In this document: positions 5,444 through 11,000 of the stretch, one piece after another
Layout of the letters: every line of letters begins with the position of its first letter
Position numbering within the stretch: position 1 is the first letter of the stretch
Assembly (NCBI GenBank): GCA_016841125.1
Contig: JAENZU010000074.1
Span: 1 to 11,000 of the forward strand
Length of the DNA: 11,000 bases
Direction: 5' to 3'
Origin: Melioribacter sp.
GTDB taxonomy: Bacteria; Bacteroidota; Ignavibacteria; Ignavibacteriales; Melioribacteraceae
Made by a program: the position numbers and the translations under genes
The notes under the pieces: model-generated
Seen by the model: the letters and a program-made list of their open reading frames with translations, nothing else
What the model was told of the DNA's origin: nothing
Database searches by the model: none

Positions 5444-7963
5444 TTATTTTTCTAAAGTATTATCATTAATAGTTAATGTTATTATGGTCCCTGTCCCTAA
5501 TTTACTTGAAATATCAACTTCACCGTTAATTGATAAAGCCCGTTCAGATATTCCAATTAAACCATGTGAACCGGTGTTATGTTTTTCATCAGGATCAAAA
5601 CCAATACCATTATCCTTTATTACGAAGATTATTTTTGAATCTTCTTTTTTAATTTTTATTGAAACCAATGTTGCCTTTGAATGCCTGGCAATGTTAGTGA
5701 ATATTTCCTGAAATATTCTAAATACAACAGTAGTTTCTTCTTTGTTTAATTCTATGCTGCATTGATTAAAATCATATTCACACTTAATTTTTGTCCTCAT
5801 TTGAAACTGCTGACTTAGCCAATCGAGTGCGGGAATAATCCCTAAATGGTCTAGCACGCCGGGTCGCAACTCTGTAGCAATTTTTCTAACGGAATCAATA
5901 AGAGAATCAACTAATCCAACTAACGGAATTATTTCATGCTGCGGTGAATCGGATGGCTGCTTAAGATCATCCTGTAATTCAATCAGGTCAAATTTTAATA
6001 TTGTAAGCAAATGCCCAAGTTCATCATGAATTTCACGAGAAATATGTATCCTTTCTTCCTCGCGCGCTCTTTCGAGGTGCTGATTTAAAGAACGGAGCTG
6101 CATCTCGGAATTTCTAATCAACTCTTCAGCTCTTCTTTTATCGGTAATATCGCTGCAGGTGCCAACCCATTCCCGCACGCTTCCATCACTATTTCTTACA
6201 GGTACTCCGCTTAAATTAAATAGCCTGTATTCTTTATTTTCACCACGGACCCTAAATTCAGTTTTGAAAGTTGAAATAAGTTCGGTAGCATTCATCCAAA
6301 CTTTGATAATTTTTTTTCTATCTTCAGGGTGAACTGCATCAAGCCATCCGAATAATTTAATTTCTTCCCGGCTTTGCCCGGTATACTTCCTCCATAACGG
6401 CTGATCATTTACAATTTCACCGCAGACGTTTGTTGTCCATACTATTTGCGAAGTTGCAGCAGCTAATGATCGGTATCTTTGTTCACTTATTCTTAATCGT
6501 TCTTCCTTTTCTTTTTGCACAAGCGCCACAGAATATAACCGGATTAGACGTTCTATTATTTCGATATCGCTTGCTTCATAATTTTGTGATGAATTGATCA
6601 GTACTATTTGTCCCACTAAATTTTTTTCAACTATTGCCGGAACAGATAGAAAATTATTTATGGATAGATTAATATTATTTAATTTTTCAGAATTTGGTGA
6701 ATTATCAAAAAATGATTTTAATTCATTAAGTGATCGTCCCCAAATTCCTTTATAATTGCCTTTTGAGTCGGGAGAAGATGTTAATACTCTGTTTTTTCTA
6801 ACTGTGTAAAAATATTTTTTCAAGTTAGGTGTTATTGATTTAATAACATTGTTTCCGTTTTGCTTGTCTATAATTGAAACATATCCCTCTTTACTTTTAG
6901 TTAGAAAAGAAGCGTAATGAAGTGTTAGGTCGGTTATGTCTTTAATTGAAGTGGCTTGAACGATTAAAGCGCTTGAAAGTTCATTTATCGCAATGTTAAT
7001 ATTTAATTCTCTATTTAATTTATCTTCCGCAATTTTTTGGTCGTTGATATCATTAACAACACCAATCAAGTATCTGGATTCACCTGCCTGGTCGCGAATA
7101 ACAGATACAGCTAAATCAACCCACACAGTTGATTTGTTTTTTTTAATGTATTTTTTCTTTAATCGATATTTATTACGATCACCTGTTTGGATTTCCGTAA
7201 AATATTTCAACTCTGTCTGCAGAAAATCGGTGTGCGTGATGTTGCTGAAATGCAAGGTCTCAAGTTCTGCTTGTGTATATCCAATAAGATCTTGAAATGA
7301 TTTATTAGTGGCTAATAAATTACCTTCTTTATCTCCGAAAGCGATACCGGAATGGCTGTTCTCGAATATTACTCTAAATCTTTCTTCATTCTCGATGAGA
7401 GTTTTTTGAGCAAACTTAAAATCGGAGATATCCGCACACGAACCGATATAACCGATAAACTTGCCGTCAGCCGAATAGCGGGGAAGTCCGCGGTCAATAA
7501 CACATCTATACTTTCCATCTCGACGGCGCAGCCTGTACTCCATTTCGAACGGCAGCCGTTTGTCGAAATGTTCAGTGTAGGTTTTAATACAAAAATCTAG
7601 ATCATCAGGGTGAACTCCTTCAGCCCAGCCATTTCCAATTTCCTCATCTAAAGTTCTGCCTGTAAAATCAAGCCAGCTTTGATTGAAATAATTAAATAAT
7701 TTGTCTTCGCTTGAGGTCCAAACCAGCACAGGTATTGTATTTACAAAAGCTCTAAACTTCTCCTCTGTTTGAGGATTATTAAAATCCAATCCGGATTCCG
7801 GAAAATTTGAAATAAACCCGAATATTTTATCATAGGCTTTTTTTAGAAAATCTTCAGTTGTTTCATCCACCACATATCCAGTGCCGTTCGCCCTATTCGC
7901 AATATCAAATGTTGAATTTAAATTCAAAGATATATTAGTTTTTTTTTGATCCTTGGTTTTCAT
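5444..7963 (-). CDS. Soluble PAS-PAS-GAF-PAS sensor histidine kinase (HisKA_3/NarX-type transmitter)
   Basis: Cytoplasmic sensor kinase of 839 aa with no signal peptide or membrane segment. Order of domains: PAS 1 about 68-185, with VHPDDL and a PAC end GYIGSCADIS; PAS 2 about 190-312, with the end LIGVVNDIND; GAF about 320-485; PAS 3 about 493-612, with VHPEDR and the end WVGTCSDITDKR. A coiled segment at about 612-640 links to a HisKA_3 dimerisation domain with phospho-accepting H646 in SREIHDELGH. The HATPase_c domain is about 740-835: N box with N757 in FQEIFTNIARHS, G1 box DNGIGFD (784-790), G2 box GSHGLIGISER, and a final LGTGT. All catalytic motifs are intact. The ATG at 7963 has GGTG 7 nt upstream. 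Multiple PAS/GAF domains suggest sensing of small ligands, redox state or light in the cytosol; the actual signal cannot be read from the sequence. The partner is very likely the NarL-type regulator downstream. Confidence 0.95.
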   Translation of the reverse strand: MKTKDQKKTNISLNLNSTFDIANRANGTGYVVDETTEDFLKKAYDKIFGFISNFPESGLDFNNPQTEEKFRAFVNTIPVLVWTSSEDKLFNYFNQSWLDFTGRTLDEEIGNGWAEGVHPDDLDFCIKTYTEHFDKRLPFEMEYRLRRRDGKYRCVIDRGLPRYSADGKFIGYIGSCADISDFKFAQKTLIENEERFRVIFENSHSGIAFGDKEGNLLATNKSFQDLIGYTQAELETLHFSNITHTDFLQTELKYFTEIQTGDRNKYRLKKKYIKKNKSTVWVDLAVSVIRDQAGESRYLIGVVNDINDQKIAEDKLNRELNINIAINELSSALIVQATSIKDITDLTLHYASFLTKSKEGYVSIIDKQNGNNVIKSITPNLKKYFYTVRKNRVLTSSPDSKGNYKGIWGRSLNELKSFFDNSPNSEKLNNINLSINNFLSVPAIVEKNLVGQIVLINSSQNYEASDIEIIERLIRLYSVALVQKEKEERLRISEQRYRSLAAATSQIVWTTNVCGEIVNDQPLWRKYTGQSREEIKLFGWLDAVHPEDRKKIIKVWMNATELISTFKTEFRVRGENKEYRLFNLSGVPVRNSDGSVREWVGTCSDITDKRRAEELIRNSEMQLRSLNQHLERAREEERIHISREIHDELGHLLTILKFDLIELQDDLKQPSDSPQHEIIPLVGLVDSLIDSVRKIATELRPGVLDHLGIIPALDWLSQQFQMRTKIKCEYDFNQCSIELNKEETTVVFRIFQEIFTNIARHSKATLVSIKIKKEDSKIIFVIKDNGIGFDPDEKHNTGSHGLIGISERALSINGEVDISSKLGTGTIITLTINDNTLEK

Positions 7964-7966
7964 ATT

Positions 7967-7995
7967 GATTCACCACTCAATAAATGAGGTGATTC
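7967..7995 (-). promoter_or_regulatory. Imperfect hairpin covering the kinase ribosome-binding site
   Basis: On the plus strand GATTCACCACTCA (7967-7979) faces TGAGGTGATTC (7985-7995). In the mRNA the GGTG at 7971-7974, the only Shine-Dalgarno-like sequence before the kinase ATG, would pair with CACC. This could limit translation of the kinase, but the stem is short and has a bulge. Confidence 0.3.
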
Positions 7996-8015
7996 GGAAA
8001 AATTCAATATCCGAC

Positions 8016-8023
8016 CAAAATTA
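8016..8023 (-). promoter_or_regulatory. Candidate -7 box (TAATTTTG) for the kinase gene
   Basis: The minus strand reads TAATTTTG, a match to TAnnTTTG, about 52 nt before the kinase ATG. The nearest upstream TTG is about 26 nt away, longer than the usual spacing, so the promoter call is moderate. Confidence 0.35.
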
Positions 8024-8159
8024 TAATTACTTATTAGCACCGGCGCACACAATTCAATATTCCCCTGTTTTTAGCCAAAAAATTATTCGAAGAAAATTAA
8101 GTAATAAATTTAATTGAAACTTAAATTAAAAAAAGTTTATAATCTAAAATAATTTAGAT

Positions 8160-8184
8160 ACTTCTGAAATATTTTATTCTTCAT
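8160..8184 (-). promoter_or_regulatory. 25-bp shared upstream motif, copy 2 (ahead of the kinase)
   Basis: Matches 5191-5215 at 22 of 25 positions, in the same orientation relative to the downstream gene. It lies about 197 nt upstream of the kinase ATG. No TAnnTTTG box adjoins it here, unlike copy 1. Confidence 0.3.
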
Positions 8185-8560
8185 TCTCTTGTAAAAAGCA
8201 TCCATTAATTACATAACAGAACAATTCAATGATCTAAGGATCTTCTACAATTAAAAATAAAATTTTTCAAAACTGAAGGCATCTTGAATGAACCATATTT
8301 TAATTTATTGGTCACTGCAAATTATTTTATATAGAAAAATATCATTTATAAATTATTCGAAAATATTCATTTTTCAGAATTAGAACTAATTTTAATTGAA
8401 AATTGGAGATGATAAATTCAACGAAGTTTTCTTTTCGCTTAAATCAGGTTTGTGCAGTGAGTTTGATTAAATTGTAATTTTAAAATTTATCCTTATTACA
8501 AATTGAAAAAAATAAACCCAGATTTGTCATTAGAAACTTTAGCCCTTTTGCAATGAATTA

Positions 8561-8615
8561 CTTTGCGCCCATTGCGAGAAAAGCTTTCACGCAAAGCACG
8601 CAGCGCATAACGCAG
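8561..8615. repeat. CGCAAAG-type intergenic repeat remnant
   Basis: CTTTGCG (8561-8567) and CGCAAAG (8590-8596) are inverted around AAAGCTTT, followed by ACGCAG at 8598-8603 and 8610-8615. The island is clearly richer in GC than its surroundings. It resembles the dispersed CGCAAAG/CTTTGCG repeats common between genes in many bacteria; resemblance only. Confidence 0.4.
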
Positions 8616-8710
8616 AGTTAGCTAAGAATAAAATCCGATGGCTATTCCTGATTGACATTCCCGACGAAACCAAGAAAAATATTTACAGCAAAATTTTGTA
8701 AGAGATTCTT

Positions 8711-8752
8711 ATGGGAGTACTGGTAATAGATGATCATTTTTTGCAAATCTAA
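8711..8752 (+). pseudogene. Possible relic of a response-regulator N-terminus
   Basis: The plus strand frame reads MGVLVIDDHFLQI and then stops. The pattern hydrophobic-x-hydrophobic-IDDH is the first beta-strand and acidic pocket of receiver domains, as in LIADDH of the nearby NarL-type regulator. Nothing receiver-like follows in any frame I checked. Thirteen residues is too short to exclude chance. Confidence 0.15.
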
Positions 8753-8796
8753 CTTATAGTATTAAAAAAACTTAAATAATGTTTTCTCTTATAAGG

Positions 8797-8821
8797 GTCA
8801 TTAAAAATACTCGTTAATGAC
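8797..8821. repeat. Perfect 8-bp inverted repeat (GTCATTAA/TTAATGAC)
   Basis: GTCATTAA (8797-8804) and TTAATGAC (8814-8821) with a 9-nt spacer. It could be an operator for a dimeric regulator or a hairpin. It is about 380 bp ahead of the divergent T9SS protein and has no T-tract, so a terminator role is not indicated. Confidence 0.3.
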
Positions 8822-9137
8822 AAATCCGGTATAAAAGTATAACAGCCCAGTGTCTAATAGTCAAAGTCGACTTATTTTGAAAAATCTTTACAGGCTAAAA
8901 AGTACATAAATCAAAGCCTCATCATTTGGGAAAGGAGACTCACTTGTTTTATGCAATACTATCGATGAAACTAAGAATATTATATTTTTTGTGTCTAATT
9001 TGTTTTTGAAAAATTACGTCGACATTGATTACATATTTTCGTTGTTAAAAAATATTTACATCCTTTGTTTAAATCAATAAAGTCTGTTCTTTTATGGCAG
9101 CCTTATTTTTATTTAACTTAAAAAATAATATCAAACG

Positions 9138-9166
9138 TTGACATTCCAATAAAAAACAATTAACAT
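9138..9166 (+). promoter_or_regulatory. Candidate promoter for the divergent T9SS protein
   Basis: TTGACA (9138-9143), a 17-nt spacer, then TAACAT (9161-9166). This is a full -35 and 4/6 of a -10 in the classical sigma-70 form, placing the transcript start about 30 nt before the ATG. Bacteroidota-type sigma factors prefer TAnnTTTG, so whether this box is used in this host is uncertain. Confidence 0.4.
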
Positions 9167-9202
9167 GAAAAGATTTTTTTTCACAAATTAATGGGATGCC
9201 TC

Positions 9203-11000
9203 ATGAACAAAAACAAACTATTCTTTGTAGTATTTCTACTCTCACTAGTATTATTAAACGCACAGACTGCGATTGAAGCAAATGTAACAACAAATGCAAA
9301 ACCAATTGTGGACAAAGCACAGCATGATTTATATTTGCAGAATTTTATTCCTAACTCTACTCCAACACATTCTATCCTTAATACCGAAGTCAATATTTTT
9401 GATGAACACTTTGACGGTGACAATAGCATTACTGGTTTAGAAGCAAGGGGATGGACAGTAATTGATCAGGACGGCGGCGGTACTACTGCAGCATGGTATC
9501 AAGGTACAACTGCAGTATTTAATGCATTTGCAGGACCGGATACCGGTTATGTTGCTGCAAATTATAACGGCGGAAATGCCAGCGGTGTTATTGACCAATG
9601 GTTAATTTCTCCCGAAGTTACCGTAACTGCAGGTGATCTTTTAGCATTTTACTTCCAATCACCCGTTGGTTCTTGGGACGATTCAATTAATGTATATGTA
9701 TCTCCTACAGGCGGTGCAACTATTGCCGATTTTACATATGAATGGGGACGCTATGTAGTTAATCAAGGCTCATGGGCTCTCTGGTCTGAAGCATTTCCTG
9801 CCTCGGGAACAGTTAGATTTGCTATACGTTATTACATAACAGATAACGTTGCAAATTCAAATTTCCTCGGGATTGATGAACTCGCAGTCTATACACCAAG
9901 TACAGATTTGCTTCCGCCAAGTGATTTGACGGCAAGTACTGGTCTTATTGGAATGATTGATTTGAACTGGAGTGCTCCAGCTCCTTCATCCAACACATTA
10001 GAAAAATATTACGTGTATCGTGAATCGGTTTTAATTGATAGTACCACCGATGCGACTTACACTGATAATACGGTTACTCCATCCACCGATTATTCTTATC
10101 AAGTTAGCGCAAAATATACCGAAGGTGTATCAGATCTATCAGCATCAGCTACTGGTTCGGCTTTAGATCCGGCATCCATATTAGGTATTTGGGATCTTGA
10201 AACTCCTCCCACTGATTTGACAATAGTAGATGTTAATAATGACGGTGTAACTTGGGAAGTTTATGCAGGTTATGCACAATCCGGTACACATTCATTAAGT
10301 ATTTCTTATAGCAGTACCACTCCAAAAGACGATCACGCTATGTTTGGACCTTTTAACTTGGAAGCAGGAACTGTTTATAGTTTTGAATTCAGCTATAGAA
10401 TTGCTTCTTCAACATGGCCGGAAGATTTTAGTGTGCATGTATATGATTCAAATAGTAATCCTATTCAGTTAATATCCGATCATCCGGGTAATGCAAATGT
10501 TGATTATATGGATAACAGCGATGAATTTTCAGTAGCAGCAACCGGATCGTATTATGTTGGGTTTTATGCATACTCGGCAGCAGATCAATGGAGACTTGCT
10601 ATAGACGATATCATGTTAAGTGTCGCTTCAGTTATTCCTGTAGAACTATCAAGTTTTACATATAATGTTAGTGAAGGTAATGTTGTATTAAACTGGACTA
10701 CCGCAACCGAAACAAACAACTCTCATTTTAATGTTGAAAGAAGTGCCGATAATGTAAACTTTACAACATTGGCAAGAGTTGAAGGAAACGGAACAACTAC
10801 TGAAAAATCAACGTATTCATATGTAGATAAAGTAGATGCAGGAACTTATTATTATAGACTGCAGCAAGTTGATTTTGACGGCTCATACAGTTATTCGGAA
10901 GCAGTTGAAGTTGATCTCGGAGTTCCGACCGAATTTGATCTGGCACAGAACTTCCCGAATCCTTTTAACCCTGCAACTACAATTAATTTTGCATTGCCGA
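9203..11000 (+). CDS. Secreted multidomain protein with choice-of-anchor J and FnIII domains and a T9SS sorting signal; partial at 3' end
   Basis: Open for 599 codons to the window edge with no stop. Residues 1-20 form a Sec signal peptide (MNKNK, hydrophobic core, cleavage before Gln21). Residues about 66-230 look like a choice-of-anchor J/cleaved-adhesin jelly-roll, starting FDEHFDG, with DQWLISPEV and ending FLGIDELAVY. About 238-320 is a fibronectin type III domain (PPSDLTAS, DLNWSAP, YYVYRE). About 328-474 is a second jelly-roll ending WRLAIDDIML. About 478-571 is an FnIII-like domain with the common IPVELSSF start and VVLNWTTATETNN. From 577 the type IX sorting domain begins (FDLAQNFPNPFNPATTI), so about 55-65 residues should lie beyond the window. 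It is predicted to pass the inner membrane by Sec and the outer membrane by T9SS, then be surface-attached or released. An in-frame ATG at 9191 is an alternative start; 9203 gives the cleaner signal peptide. Confidence 0.92.
   Translation, partial: MNKNKLFFVVFLLSLVLLNAQTAIEANVTTNAKPIVDKAQHDLYLQNFIPNSTPTHSILNTEVNIFDEHFDGDNSITGLEARGWTVIDQDGGGTTAAWYQGTTAVFNAFAGPDTGYVAANYNGGNASGVIDQWLISPEVTVTAGDLLAFYFQSPVGSWDDSINVYVSPTGGATIADFTYEWGRYVVNQGSWALWSEAFPASGTVRFAIRYYITDNVANSNFLGIDELAVYTPSTDLLPPSDLTASTGLIGMIDLNWSAPAPSSNTLEKYYVYRESVLIDSTTDATYTDNTVTPSTDYSYQVSAKYTEGVSDLSASATGSALDPASILGIWDLETPPTDLTIVDVNNDGVTWEVYAGYAQSGTHSLSISYSSTTPKDDHAMFGPFNLEAGTVYSFEFSYRIASSTWPEDFSVHVYDSNSNPIQLISDHPGNANVDYMDNSDEFSVAATGSYYVGFYAYSAADQWRLAIDDIMLSVASVIPVELSSFTYNVSEGNVVLNWTTATETNNSHFNVERSADNVNFTTLARVEGNGTTTEKSTYSYVDKVDAGTYYYRLQQVDFDGSYSYSEAVEVDLGVPTEFDLAQNFPNPFNPATTINFALP

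Larger units (their letters stand above)
8024..9137. other. Gene-free AT-rich intergenic stretch (about 1.1 kb)
   Basis: No open frame with a plausible start and ribosome-binding site is present on either strand, and no tRNA or rRNA is seen. It contains the 25-bp motif copy at 8160-8184, a small palindrome ATCTAAA/TTTAGAT at 8142-8159, a GC-richer island with CGCAAAG words around 8561-8615, short protein-like remnants to 8752 and a perfect inverted repeat at 8797-8821. It separates the divergent kinase and T9SS-protein genes. The scattered remnants fit decayed DNA more than a single functional element. Confidence 0.6.

Noticed and set aside
5484..7600. Plus-strand open frames of 75-100 codons inside the kinase gene
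   Set aside because: They are antisense to intact PAS, GAF and HATPase motifs and look like reverse translations of them.
8889..8965. Possible cyclic-di-GMP (GEMM) riboswitch upstream of the T9SS protein
   Set aside because: AAAGCC and GGAAAGGAG words occur, but the paired stems, the GNRA loop with its receptor and the GACGCAAAGCC core cannot be assembled; it is also about 240 nt from the gene.
8850..9015. Partly repeated words GTGTCTAAT and TTTTGAAAAAT at about 8850-8885 and 8991-9014
   Set aside because: The words are short, AT-rich and differently spaced, so chance similarity is the simpler explanation.
9181..9429. 82-codon minus-strand open frame
   Set aside because: Antisense to the signal peptide and first domain of the T9SS protein, which is far better supported.
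1..11000. CRISPR array, tRNA/rRNA genes or complete insertion sequence
   Set aside because: No regularly spaced identical repeats with unique spacers, no cloverleaf-like GC-rich segments, and no transposase-like coding sequence were seen.

Overview
The window looks like a piece of chromosome from a low-GC, gliding-type member of the Bacteroidota/Chlorobiota assemblage, most likely Ignavibacteriota. Evidence is the C-terminal sorting signal NFPNPFNPATTI at the right edge (a type IX secretion tag of the Ignavibacterium/Melioribacter style), large Ser/Thr/Asn-rich surface proteins, and TAnnTTTG promoter-like boxes upstream of two signalling genes.

Layout. Positions 1-4268 (minus strand) read, in transcription order, as a stand-alone receiver protein (3867-4268), a small unknown protein overlapping it by ATGA (3478-3870), and a very large secreted beta-helix protein (start near 3466). 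The reading frame of the large protein is closed by one TAG at 1145-1147. It then stays open, with clearly homologous content, for another 381 codons and runs off the left end. It is therefore one gene (more than 1150 codons) split by a single nonsense codon. The part beyond the stop finishes the beta-helix (DIGAYEF) and carries about four tandem beta-sandwich repeats.

Positions 4463-7963 (minus) hold a NarL/FixJ-type response regulator and, upstream of it, a soluble PAS-PAS-GAF-PAS histidine kinase of the HisKA_3 type. The gap between them (5102-5443) carries a roughly 120-bp MITE-like nested inverted repeat, a second palindrome and a candidate promoter for the regulator. A 25-bp motif (22/25 identical) lies upstream of both the kinase and the regulator gene.

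Positions 7964-9202 are about 1.2 kb of AT-rich DNA without a convincing gene, holding palindromes, a CGCAAAG-type repeat and perhaps a relic of another response regulator. From 9203 a divergent (plus strand) secreted protein starts and leaves the window inside its type IX sorting domain.

Working model (inference): the kinase senses a cytosolic cue through PAS/GAF domains and phosphorylates the NarL-type regulator. The second receiver protein is encoded just ahead of the beta-helix surface protein. The region would then be a signalling module next to cell-surface adhesin-like proteins, one of which now appears broken.
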